Positions 41,340 through 49,207 of a DNA stretch of 52,194 nucleotides are shown piece after piece. The notes beneath the pieces are model-generated. The model made no database searches. It was not told the DNA's origin and saw only the letters and a list, made by a program, of their open reading frames with translations. The position numbers and the translations under genes are program-made. Source of the DNA: Gandjariella thermophila (GTDB lineage Bacteria; Actinomycetota; Actinomycetes; Mycobacteriales; Pseudonocardiaceae); contig NZ_BJFL01000034.1 in the NCBI RefSeq assembly GCF_005405885.1, forward strand, positions 1 through 52,194, read 5' to 3'. Positions within the stretch are counted from its first letter, which is position 1, and each line of letters begins with the position of its first letter.

Positions 41340-43396
41340 TGGGCGGCCCCGCATCAGGTGGCCGCGCCCGCGCCGTGCTGCTGAGCACCTGGCGGCTGCT
41401 GCGCGGCCCGTTAGGAGGTCCCTCGCTGCCGGCGCTGCTGCGCTGGTGGCGCACCCGTGACCGCCCCGCGCGGCCGAGCTCCCCGGCGCCTTCGCGAGAA
41501 CGATCACGCCGGCTGGGTTTTCTGGCGCCTCCGCGGGAACGATCACGTCGGCGCGGGACGGTGCTGCTCATCGTCGCCGGGCTGCTGGGCGCGCAGGCGC
41601 TGGTCGGCATCCCGGCGATGGCGTTCGACTGCGCCGACGCGCCCAACCCTGAGCGGCCGGGCGCCGGCATGGTCGGCGCGATCGACCCGCCGGCGATGGA
41701 CCACGGCGAGCCGGGCAGCGTGTACGACGAGGTCGGCTACGCCGGCCTGGTCTGGCACGTCTACGACGACAGCTGCGTGCTGTCCAAGGGCGTCACCGAC
41801 CCGAACGCCACGATCGACACCTGGGCCGGCAACGAGCTGTTCAACGTCGGCAAGAACATCGTCGGCGCGACCAGCTCGCTGCACTACGCGCTGCTGTCCG
41901 GGGACCTGGTCAAACCGCTGGACGACCTGGTGATGACCGGCACGGTGGCGCTCTACAACAGCGTCTACGCGCCGTGGTTCGGGCTGTTCGCGCTGCTGCT
42001 CGCGGTGATCGTGTTCCGGCACATCTGGAAGGGCGACCTGGCCACGATCAGCAGGCGGGGCATGTGGGCGCTGGCCGGCATGTGGCTAGCCGCGGCCACC
42101 TACCTCACCCCGCTGCTCTACACCCACGTGCTGGACGAGATCCTGATCACCGGCACCTCCCAGGTGCAGGCCGGGTTCCTCAAGCAGGTCGGGGTGGACG
42201 AGCGGAACGCGCTGCCCACCGTGCTGCACGACAACGTGGTGTACCGGAACTGGCTGCGCGGCGAGTTCGGCTCGCCGGACGCGCCGCAGGCCCAGCAGTA
42301 CGGCCGCGACCTGGTGCGCGCGCAGGCGTGGACCAAGCAGGAGGTGGCCTCCGGGGCGGACGCCGGCTCGCCGGACGCGAAGAAGCAGCAGTACAAGGAC
42401 ATCGCCACCAAGCTGGGCAGCGCCAGCGGCTACTTCAAGGGCACCGAGGGCAGCCGCACCGGGGACGGTTTCCTGGCCCTGTTCCAGGGGCTCGCCTACG
42501 GCCTGTTCCAGTTGCTGGCCAAGGCCGGCATCCTGCTCGCCCAGGTGCTGCTGCGGGTGCTCATCCTGGCCGGCCCGATCATCGGCCTGGTCGCGCTGAT
42601 CTACCACGACGTGCTGCGCAACGTGGGCCGGGCGGCCGGCGCCGCGCTGCTCAACGTGGTGGTGATCGCCGCGCTCGCCGGCCTGCACACGCTGATGCTG
42701 ACCTGGCTGTTCAACCCGGCCCGCGGCCTGCCGCTGCTCACCCAGATGCTGCTGGCCACCTTGGTCACCGTGGTGTTCTTCCTGGTCGGCAAGCCGGTGC
42801 GGCGGATGTGGCAGATGGTCGAGCTGTCCGTGGGCACGGTTGGCGGCGCGCTGCCCTCCTCGCCGGGCCTGTTCGCCCGGTTCCGCCGCCGGCCGACCGG
42901 ACCCACGCCGCAGGACGAGTTCTGGGAGCAGGTGCGCGCCGGCGACCCGGACTACGACGAGGTGGTGGTGCCGCAGCGCGGCCGTCGCCGGGTCCGGCCC
43001 GAGGCGGGCAACCCGGCCACCGGCGCCGCGTACCGGTTGGACCGCGCCCCGGTGGCCGGCGAGCTACCGGCCGCGGCGGGGGACCGGCCGGACGGCGCTC
43101 CCGCGCTGCCCCCGGTGACACCCCGGCGCGGCTACGGCGGCCCGGTGGCCGCACTGCCCCCGGCCGGGTCCAGCCGGCTGGTGGACACCTCGCCGGTGGC
43201 CGACCGGTCCTGGGAACGGCACGCCGAGGACGCCGTGGTGGTGCCGTCGGAGATCGCCTCCGCTCCGCAGCCCGAGTCGCGCGCGGTGCCCGGCCCGCGG
43301 CGGGCGGACCTCGAGGTCGTCGCCGGGCGGCCGGTGTTCGTGCTGTACCGACCGTCCCGCGGCCTCGAGGTCGCCGACGGCGGCGAATCGGGCTGA
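41339..43396 (+). CDS. Polytopic membrane protein, VirB6/TrbL-like
   Basis: 685 aa from ATG 41339, overlapping the VirB4-like stop. A basic N-terminus with a 13-residue duplication precedes a helix near residues 64-85. An extracytoplasmic region of ~125 residues with two cysteines follows, then about six further helices between 210 and 485 (for example 'FALLLAVIVFRHIW', 'ILLAQVLLRVLILAGPIIGLVALI', 'LLATLVTVVFFLVG'). The last ~190 residues are soluble and rich in Pro, Arg and Glu. Topology and position match VirB6/TrbL channel proteins. It is followed by a VirB8-like gene after 18 bases. Confidence 0.75.
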   Translation: MGGPASGGRARAVLLSTWRLLRGPLGGPSLPALLRWWRTRDRPARPSSPAPSRERSRRLGFLAPPRERSRRRGTVLLIVAGLLGAQALVGIPAMAFDCADAPNPERPGAGMVGAIDPPAMDHGEPGSVYDEVGYAGLVWHVYDDSCVLSKGVTDPNATIDTWAGNELFNVGKNIVGATSSLHYALLSGDLVKPLDDLVMTGTVALYNSVYAPWFGLFALLLAVIVFRHIWKGDLATISRRGMWALAGMWLAAATYLTPLLYTHVLDEILITGTSQVQAGFLKQVGVDERNALPTVLHDNVVYRNWLRGEFGSPDAPQAQQYGRDLVRAQAWTKQEVASGADAGSPDAKKQQYKDIATKLGSASGYFKGTEGSRTGDGFLALFQGLAYGLFQLLAKAGILLAQVLLRVLILAGPIIGLVALIYHDVLRNVGRAAGAALLNVVVIAALAGLHTLMLTWLFNPARGLPLLTQMLLATLVTVVFFLVGKPVRRMWQMVELSVGTVGGALPSSPGLFARFRRRPTGPTPQDEFWEQVRAGDPDYDEVVVPQRGRRRVRPEAGNPATGAAYRLDRAPVAGELPAAAGDRPDGAPALPPVTPRRGYGGPVAALPPAGSSRLVDTSPVADRSWERHAEDAVVVPSEIASAPQPESRAVPGPRRADLEVVAGRPVFVLYRPSRGLEVADGGESG

Positions 43397-43414
43397 TCCG
43401 GAAGGGGGGACCAG

Positions 43415-43999
43415 GTGCCGATCCGCACCAACCGCGGCCGCGCCGCGGTGTACCGGCGGCTGTGGGGCTGGCCGCTGCGCTCGCCGAAGCACCTCGTCAC
43501 CGCGCTGGTCGCGGTGGCTGTGCTGGCGGTCGTGGTGAGCGTGGCACTGAACAAGGCGGGGGTGCACCGCGTCCCCCCGCCCGGCCCCGCCGGGGCGCAG
43601 CGGTTCGCCGGCGCGCCGTCCTCGGCCACCACCACCTCGCCGCTGCCGACCCGGCTGGAGAGCCCGCTGGCCGCCCCGACGTCGGCGCCGCCCGACCCGG
43701 CCGCGCTGGCCGTCGCCGAGGCGTGGGGGAAGGCGTGGGCGAACCACCCGGCCGGGATGACCACCCAGCAGTGGTTGGCCCAGCTCGCCCCGTACACCAC
43801 CGACGAGTACCTGCCCGTGATGGCCTCGGTCGACCCGGCGAACATCCCGGCGCACCGGGTCACCGGCCGGGCCACCGCGGTCAACTCCTTCACCAGCTCC
43901 GTGCAGGCCAACCTGCCCACCGACGGCGGCACGCTGAGCATCACCGTGATCATGACCCCGCAGGGCTGGCGGGTGAGCGGTTACACGAAGGCGGGTTGA
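43415..43999 (+). CDS. Single-pass membrane protein, possible VirB8-like
   Basis: 194 aa from GTG 43415, with AAGGGGGGA upstream. One membrane helix (about residues 28-46) is followed by a Pro/Ser/Thr linker and an extracytoplasmic domain from about residue 88 ('AAVAEAWGKAWANHPAGMTTQQWLAQLAPYTTDEY') ending in beta strands ('GGTLSITVIMTPQGWRVSGYTKAG'). A short helix-then-curved-sheet layout is that of NTF2-like VirB8/TcpC domains, so a VirB8-like role is likely but not proven by motif. Confidence 0.65.
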   Translation: MPIRTNRGRAAVYRRLWGWPLRSPKHLVTALVAVAVLAVVVSVALNKAGVHRVPPPGPAGAQRFAGAPSSATTTSPLPTRLESPLAAPTSAPPDPAALAVAEAWGKAWANHPAGMTTQQWLAQLAPYTTDEYLPVMASVDPANIPAHRVTGRATAVNSFTSSVQANLPTDGGTLSITVIMTPQGWRVSGYTKAG

Positions 44000-44029
44000 C
44001 GGGCTGTTCCGGAGCTGGAGGGGACTGCG

Positions 44030-44152
44030 ATGAGGAGTTCGGGAACGCGCCGGGGCGAAGCCCCCGCTGTCGCGGCGGCGGGGCGCCGCATTCCGTGCAG
44101 GGCCCAGGCACCTGCGACGCGATCGCGGCGCGCGTTCAGGAACGGACACTGA
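44030..44152 (+). CDS. Small basic ORF of 40 aa between the VirB8-like and hydrolase genes
   Basis: ATG 44030 is preceded by GGAGGGG at ideal spacing, and the TGA (44150-44152) lies one base before the next gene's ATG. The peptide begins MRSSGTRRGEAPAV and is rich in Arg (11 of 40) and Ala, with one cysteine. The downstream gene has only a weak Shine-Dalgarno of its own, so this ORF may serve translational coupling. Codon third positions are mixed, so a real protein product is uncertain. Confidence 0.4.
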   Translation: MRSSGTRRGEAPAVAAAGRRIPCRAQAPATRSRRAFRNGH

Positions 44153-44153
44153 C

Positions 44154-45149
44154 ATGCGGATCGCGTTGGTGGTCGGCGTGGTGGTCGCCGCCCTGTTCGC
44201 CCTGGTGCTCGGCACCGGCGCGGTGAGCACCGTGATCGGGGGCACCGAGCAGCAGCAACTCGCCACCCGCAACCTGTCCTGCGACGCCGCCCTCGGACCC
44301 TGGGAAGGCGCCAGCGCGGCGGCGGGCAGGTCCGCCGGCGGCCGGCTGGACGGCCAGCAGCGCGCCATGGCCGGGTTGATCATCGGCATCGGTAAGCAGC
44401 GCAACCTTCCGCCGCTGGCCTGGCAGGTCGCGCTGCAGGCGGCGATGACCGAGTCCGGGCTGCGCAACGTGCCCTACGGCGACCGGGACTCGCTCGGCCT
44501 GTTCCAGATGCGACCCAGCCAGAACTGGGGCAGCGCGGCCCAGATCCTCGACCCGCGGTACGAGGTGAACAAGTTCTACGACGTGCTGACCTCGGTGCCG
44601 GACTGGCAGCAGCAGCGGCCCGGGGACACCGCGCAGGACGTGGAGCGTTCCGCGTTCCCGGACCGCTACCACCAGTGGGAGGCGCTGGCCGCCTACCTGG
44701 TCTCCGACGTCGGCGGGGTGGCCGACCCGACCGGGTGCGGCGAGGGCTTCGGCAACCTGCTGCCGAACAGCGAGGTCGCCGCGCACGCGATCAGGTACGC
44801 GCTGGGCGAGCTGGGCAAGCCGTACGTGTGGGGCGCCACCGGTCCGGACAGCTACGACTGCTCCGGGCTGATGCAGAGCGCGTTCAAGACCGCCGGGATC
44901 AGGTTGCCGCGGGTGGCGGCCGACCAGTTCCACGCCGGCGCGTGGCTGCCCGTCCGCCAGGCCCAGCCCGGTGACCTGCTGTTCTGGGCCAGCGACCCGA
45001 GCAACCCGGCGACCATCCACCACGTGGCCATGTACCTGGGCAACGACCAGTACGTGGAGGCGCCGGACGTCGGCGAGGTCGTGCGGGTCAGCAAGATCAA
45101 CTGGAACGGCCACGAGCTGGTCGCCGAGGCCGTTCGGCCAGGAGTCTGA
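44154..45149 (+). CDS. Cell-wall hydrolase: lysozyme-like plus NlpC/P60 domains
   Basis: 331 aa. An N-terminal membrane helix (residues ~3-25) anchors two enzymatic domains. The first, about 65-190, is lytic-transglycosylase-like with a candidate catalytic E100 in 'AAMTESGLRNVP' and 'LGLFQMRPSQNWG'. The second, about 205-331, is NlpC/P60 with the Cys at ~236 in 'SYDCSGLMQSAF' and His at ~289 in 'TIHHVAMYLG'. It should open peptidoglycan for the secretion machine, as VirB1-type or TcpG-like hydrolases do. The gene lies inside the type IV-like operon. Confidence 0.9.
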   Translation: MRIALVVGVVVAALFALVLGTGAVSTVIGGTEQQQLATRNLSCDAALGPWEGASAAAGRSAGGRLDGQQRAMAGLIIGIGKQRNLPPLAWQVALQAAMTESGLRNVPYGDRDSLGLFQMRPSQNWGSAAQILDPRYEVNKFYDVLTSVPDWQQQRPGDTAQDVERSAFPDRYHQWEALAAYLVSDVGGVADPTGCGEGFGNLLPNSEVAAHAIRYALGELGKPYVWGATGPDSYDCSGLMQSAFKTAGIRLPRVAADQFHAGAWLPVRQAQPGDLLFWASDPSNPATIHHVAMYLGNDQYVEAPDVGEVVRVSKINWNGHELVAEAVRPGV

Positions 45150-45161
45150 CGGAGGAACATC

Positions 45162-45611
45162 ATGTTCACCCCCGAGCCCATCCCGCGCCCGCCCGGCCCT
45201 CCGGCATCCAGCACCCCGCTGCGGGACTACCTCACCGGCGCGCAGCCCGGTGTGGACCAGGGTTACGTGGTGCTGCCCCGGTCTCTGGCCGAGTCCATGC
45301 CGCTGCCCTGGCAGCGCCAGATGACCACCCTGCTGGCCGAGTTCCACCAGGCTTTCGGCCACCTCAACTGGCCGATCTACAAGGTGGTGCCGTCCCGCCG
45401 GGAGCGGCTGGCCGACCTGGACGAGGACCAGCTCGCCGAGGTCGGCCTGATCGTGGAGATCGACTCGGACGGTGAGGTGGTCTACCGGGACCGGGCCGGC
45501 CGGCTGGTGAACGACCCGGAGGGCACTGAGGTGCTGGTGTCCTGCCTGGACCCGATCCCCGGCCAGCAGGGCGGGCACGTGCCGCCGGCCGCGCCGGCGG
45601 CACCGTGGTGA
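45162..45611 (+). CDS. Unknown protein, last gene of the type IV-like operon
   Basis: 149 aa from ATG 45162, with GGAGGAAC upstream. The Pro-rich start is followed by 'YVVLPRSLAESMPLPWQRQMTTLLAEFHQAFGHLNWPIYKVVPSRRERLADLDEDQLAEVG', a compact helical segment, and a short beta part ('LIVEIDSDGEVVYRDRAGRLV'). There is no signal peptide or membrane helix, so it should be cytosolic. A small soluble protein closing such operons may be a regulator or chaperone, but nothing in the sequence proves this. Confidence 0.7.
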   Translation: MFTPEPIPRPPGPPASSTPLRDYLTGAQPGVDQGYVVLPRSLAESMPLPWQRQMTTLLAEFHQAFGHLNWPIYKVVPSRRERLADLDEDQLAEVGLIVEIDSDGEVVYRDRAGRLVNDPEGTEVLVSCLDPIPGQQGGHVPPAAPAAPW

Positions 45612-45666
45612 CCGCTGGGCGAACCCGCCGACCGGCCTGACAGGCGGACGAACGCGTTCGTGCCCG

Positions 45667-45686
45667 CGCCGGGACGTGACCCGGCG
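45667..45686. terminator. Short hairpin between the type IV-like operon and the RNB gene
   Basis: CGCCGGG (45667-45673) pairs with CCCGGCG (45680-45686) around a six-base loop. No T tract follows, so it is a weak terminator candidate; it precedes the promoter of the next gene. Confidence 0.3.
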
Positions 45687-45694
45687 TGAGGTCA

Positions 45695-45700
45695 TAGGGT
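45695..45700 (+). promoter_or_regulatory. -10 element, probably leaderless start of the RNB-domain gene
   Basis: TAGGGT ends six bases before GTG 45707, which leaves no room for a Shine-Dalgarno and predicts transcription starting at the start codon. Confidence 0.4.
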
Positions 45701-45706
45701 GCCCAG

Positions 45707-47125
45707 GTGGCGTCGATGCCGTTTCCCGCCGGCGAGGAGGCGCTGGACTTCACCGAGGTCCGCGCCGAGTTCGGGCTGCGGGTGGAGTTCCCCGCCGGGG
45801 CGATGGCCGAGGCCGAGCGGGGCGCCCTGGACGGCCGGGCCCGCCTGCGCAACCGGGTGGACGCCACCGACCTGCCGCTGGTCACCGTGGACCCGCTCGG
45901 CTCAGCCGACCTCGACCAGGCGCTGCTGGTGCGGCGCCGCGGACCGGGCTTCCGGCTGTACCACGCGATCGCGGACGCCGCCGCCTTCGTCCGCCCGGGC
46001 GGGCCGCTGGACGCCGAGGCGCGGCGGCGCGGCCAGACGCTGTACCTGCCGGACGGCCCGGTGCCGCTGCACCCGACCGTGCTCTCCGAGGGCGCGGCCA
46101 GCCTGCTGCCCGGCCAGGTGCGCCCGGCCGCGCTGTGGATCATCGACTGTGACCGGGACGGCGAACCGGAACGCTGCCGGGTGCACCGTGCCCTGGTCCG
46201 GTCCGTCGCCCGGCTGGACTACGACACCGTGCAGGCCCGCTTCGACGCGGGCGCACCGCACCCCTCGCTGGCCGCGCTGCCGGAACTGGGCCGGCTGCGC
46301 CGCGAGCTGGCCCTGCGCCGCGGCGCGGTGGAACTGCAACTGCCCGAGCAGAAGATCGAGCCGGACGGGGACGGCGGCTGGCGGCTGGCGGTGCGGTTGC
46401 GCCGCGAGGCCGAGGAGTGGACCGCGGAGATGTCCATCCTCACCGGCATCTGCGCCGCCCGGCTGATGCTGGACGGCGGCGTCGGCATCCTGCGCACCGT
46501 GCCGACGCCGGAACCCGAGGCGGTGACCGCGCTGCGCCGGATGGCCCAGGCCCTGGACATCCCGTGGCAGGACGGGCACGACCCGGCCAGCGTGCTCGCC
46601 GGCCTGGACCCGGATCACCCGGCCTCCCTGGCGCTGCACCTGGACGCCACCCGGCTGCTGCGCGGCGCCGGCTACACCGCCTTCGACGGGTCCGAGCCCC
46701 CGGTGGCCGGCCACGCCGGCATCGGGGCCCCGTACGCGCACGTCACCGCGCCGCTGCGGCGGCTGGTCGACCGCTTCGCCGCCGAGGTATGCCTGGCCGT
46801 CTCCGCCGACGCGGCGGTACCGGAATGGGCGCGCGCGGCGCTGCCCGGGTTGCCCGCGCTGATGGCCACCTCGGACGCGCTCGCCGCCCGGGTCGAGCGC
46901 ACCTGCCTGGACCAGGTGCAGGCGTGGGTGCTGGCCGACCGGGTCGGCGAGGTTTTCAACGCCGTGGTGCTGCGCGCCGAGGCCACCGGCGCGGAGGTGT
47001 TCGTCAACCCGCCCCCGGTGATGGCGCGCTGCGACGGCGAGGGCCTGCCCGACGGCGAACGGATCCGGGTGCGCCTCGCCGAGGCCGACCCGCTCCGCCG
47101 CCGTGTCCGTTTCGAACTGCCGTGA
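45707..47125 (+). CDS. RNB-domain ribonuclease (RNase II family)
   Basis: 472 aa from GTG 45707. The catalytic loop is 'LVTVDPLGSADLDQALLV' near residue 58; compared with E. coli RNase II (Asp201, 207, 209, 210) the last Asp is replaced by Gln. Other family marks are 'YHAIADAAAFVRPGGPLDAEARRRGQTLYLPDG', 'LHPTVLSEGAASLLPGQ', and near the C-terminus 'YAHVTAPLRRLVDRFAAEV', which contains the conserved Arg-Arg/Asp motif of the RNB fold. N-terminal cold-shock and C-terminal S1 domains are short or absent. It should degrade single-stranded RNA 3' to 5'. No close functional neighbour is evident. Confidence 0.9.
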   Translation: MASMPFPAGEEALDFTEVRAEFGLRVEFPAGAMAEAERGALDGRARLRNRVDATDLPLVTVDPLGSADLDQALLVRRRGPGFRLYHAIADAAAFVRPGGPLDAEARRRGQTLYLPDGPVPLHPTVLSEGAASLLPGQVRPAALWIIDCDRDGEPERCRVHRALVRSVARLDYDTVQARFDAGAPHPSLAALPELGRLRRELALRRGAVELQLPEQKIEPDGDGGWRLAVRLRREAEEWTAEMSILTGICAARLMLDGGVGILRTVPTPEPEAVTALRRMAQALDIPWQDGHDPASVLAGLDPDHPASLALHLDATRLLRGAGYTAFDGSEPPVAGHAGIGAPYAHVTAPLRRLVDRFAAEVCLAVSADAAVPEWARAALPGLPALMATSDALAARVERTCLDQVQAWVLADRVGEVFNAVVLRAEATGAEVFVNPPPVMARCDGEGLPDGERIRVRLAEADPLRRRVRFELP

Positions 47126-47210
47126 GTCCGTGAGGTGAACCGCAGTTGGCGCGCGGGCGCCGCCCGGCATACCACGATGGGTGGCTGACGCACAGTGAGA
47201 AGGGAACGAC

Positions 47211-47879
47211 GTGACGGACATCCGTGAGTTGACGATCGGCGTGCTCGGCGGGACCGGCCCCCAGGGCAGGGGTTTGGCGTTGCGCTGGGCCATGGCCGGG
47301 CTGAACGTGGTCATCGGGTCGCGGGACGTCGCGCGTGCCGAGACCACCGCCGCCGAGCTGCGTGAGGCCGCCGGGGTGGCGCACGTCACCGGCCGGGCGA
47401 ACGAGGACTGCGCGCGGGCGGCCGATGTGGTGCTCGTCGCGGTGCCCTGGGAGGGGCACGCCAAGACCATCGAGCCGCTGCGCGAGGCGCTCGCCGGAAA
47501 GATCGTCATCGACTGCGTGAACCCGCTCGGCTTCGACCAGCGCGGCCCGTACGCGCTGCCCATCGAGGAGGGCAGCGCGGCGCAGCAGGCCGAGGCGCTG
47601 CTGCCGGACTCCCGGGTCACCGCGGCGTTCCACCACGTCTCCGCGGTGCTGCTGGGTGATCCCTCGGTGACCGAGGTGGACACCGACGTGCTGGTGCTCG
47701 GCGACGACCGGGAGGCCACCGACCTGGTGCGGGCCCTCGCCGATGCCATTCCCGGGGTGCGCGGCATCTACGGCGGCCGGCTGCGCAACGCCGCCCAGGT
47801 GGAGGCGCTGACGGCCAACCTCATCGCGGTCAACCGGCGCTACAAGGCGCATGCTGGTCTCAGGATTACGGACGTGTGA
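47211..47879 (+). CDS. npdG: NADPH-dependent F420 reductase-like protein (NpdG family)
   Basis: 222 aa from GTG 47211, preceded by AGAAGGG. The N-terminal Rossmann motif 'IGVLGGTGPQGRGLALRWAMAG' and 'VVIGSRDVARAE' bind NADPH; 'DCVNPLGFDQRG' and 'AAFHHVSAVLLGDPS' are typical of the F420-dependent NADP oxidoreductase family. It interconverts reduced coenzyme F420 and NADPH in the cytosol. Actinomycetes make F420, which supports this. It is followed 20 bases later by the BtuF-like gene. The gene symbol is by family. Confidence 0.85.
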   Translation: MTDIRELTIGVLGGTGPQGRGLALRWAMAGLNVVIGSRDVARAETTAAELREAAGVAHVTGRANEDCARAADVVLVAVPWEGHAKTIEPLREALAGKIVIDCVNPLGFDQRGPYALPIEEGSAAQQAEALLPDSRVTAAFHHVSAVLLGDPSVTEVDTDVLVLGDDREATDLVRALADAIPGVRGIYGGRLRNAAQVEALTANLIAVNRRYKAHAGLRITDV

Positions 47880-47898
47880 GGGCGGCCAAGGGGGTGTG

Positions 47899-48690
47899 AT
47901 GGGCTGGCGTGTGGTCGGCGACGACGATCTGGGTGAGCCGGTGTGGCTTCGGCACACCCCCACCCGGGTGGTCTCGCTGGTGCCCTCGCTCACCGAGTCC
48001 ATCGAGCGCACCCGGCCCGGGGTGCTGGTCGGCGCCACCGACTACTGCACCCATCCCCCCGACCTCGAGGTGGTCCGGGTCGGCGGCTCCAAGTACCCGC
48101 GGGTGGACGACGTGCTCGCGTTGCGGCCGGACCTCGTGGTGGCCAACGCCGAGGAGAACCGGCCGGAGGACGTGCAGCGGCTGCGGGCCAACGGCGTGCC
48201 GGTGTGGGTGACCGCCGCACCGCGCAGCGTGTTCGCCGCCCTCGGCTCGCTGCGCCGGCTGCTCACCCAGTGCCTGGAAGTCGTCGACCCGGACTGGCTG
48301 CTCGCCGCCGAGGAGGCGTGGTGGCACGGCCGGGAGGTGGTGGCCACCGCGGTGGTGCCGGTGTGGCGCAAGCCGTGGGTGGTGCTCGGCCGGGACACCT
48401 TCGCCGGCGACCTGCTGCGCCGGCTCGGCATCGGCAACGCCTACGCCGCGCACCCGCAGCGCTACCCCCGGCCGTCCCTGGAAGAGCTGCGCACCGTGCT
48501 GGAGAGCGGCGCGGCCGACCTGGTCGTGCTGCCGGACGAGCCGTACGCCTTCTGCGCGGACGACGGTCCCGAGGAATTCCCCGACGTGCGCTGCGCCCTG
48601 GTCTCCGGGCGCCACCTCACCTGGTACGGCCCGTCCCTGGTGGAGGCCCGTGACGTGCTCACCCCACCGCTCGACGCGGCGCTCGCCTGA
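47899..48690 (+). CDS. Cytoplasmic BtuF-like helical-backbone metal receptor protein
   Basis: 263 aa from ATG 47899, 20 bases after the F420 reductase-like gene; GGGGGTGTG precedes it weakly. The fold is that of periplasmic cobalamin/iron-siderophore binding proteins: 'RVVSLVPSLTESIERTRPGVLVGATDYC', 'VGGSKYPRVDDVLALRPDLVVANAEENRPEDV' and 'RPSLEELRTVLESGAADLVVLPDEPY'. It has no signal peptide or lipobox and no transporter genes nearby, so it is cytosolic. A cobamide- or metal-related role is suggested by the fold only. Confidence 0.8.
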   Translation: MGWRVVGDDDLGEPVWLRHTPTRVVSLVPSLTESIERTRPGVLVGATDYCTHPPDLEVVRVGGSKYPRVDDVLALRPDLVVANAEENRPEDVQRLRANGVPVWVTAAPRSVFAALGSLRRLLTQCLEVVDPDWLLAAEEAWWHGREVVATAVVPVWRKPWVVLGRDTFAGDLLRRLGIGNAYAAHPQRYPRPSLEELRTVLESGAADLVVLPDEPYAFCADDGPEEFPDVRCALVSGRHLTWYGPSLVEARDVLTPPLDAALA

Positions 48691-48857
48691 GCCGCATGGT
48701 CCGGGACCGGCGACGCTCCGTGACACCGTCCGGGCCGCGGTTCACTTTGGTGTGAAGCCAGATCACCGCCCTGGTCCGGTTGTCCGCCCCGTCCTTAGAC
48801 TTTTCGGATTAGCGGACCCAGACCCTGCCCGCGTGGACGACGCAGCGGGAGAAAGCC

Positions 48858-49064
48858 ATGCCTGACGGGGTCCGGCTCGAACTGGTTCTGGAACTCACGC
48901 GACTGCTCAAGACGGCGGGTACCGACGAGCGTGCGGCCACGGCGGGCTTCCACGAACTCGTCGCCACCCACGGCCGAGACGATGTCCGCGCGGCTCTGGT
49001 GGTCGTGGCCGCCGAGTACTTCGCCACCGAGGCGGCCTGCGCGCGCGGGGACATGGCCACCTGA
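48858..49064 (+). CDS. Small helical protein, unknown function
   Basis: 68 aa from ATG 48858, with GGGAG upstream. It is almost entirely helical ('LELVLELTRLLKTAGTDERAATAGFHELVATHGRDDVRAALVVVAAEYFATEAACARG'), without membrane helix or recognised motif. It precedes a decayed ANTAR gene and the GAF-ANTAR regulator. It may be a partner of those regulators, but this is only proximity. Confidence 0.55.
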   Translation: MPDGVRLELVLELTRLLKTAGTDERAATAGFHELVATHGRDDVRAALVVVAAEYFATEAACARGDMAT

Positions 49065-49207
49065 CCGGCACCGCGAGGCGGCACCTCGATTTGTGACGCG
49101 GCGGGGACGAGCGGCCCGCGCGCAGGTCAGCGGCTCCTTCCCGGACTGTCCCGGATCGCCCCCGGGAGGCTGAGCCGCGACCCCGCGCGAGGTACGGTTA
49201 CGCCACA

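Noticed and set aside
37692-45611. Complete conjugative element
   Set aside because: No relaxase, coupling protein, integrase, replication gene or flanking attachment repeats are visible inside the window.
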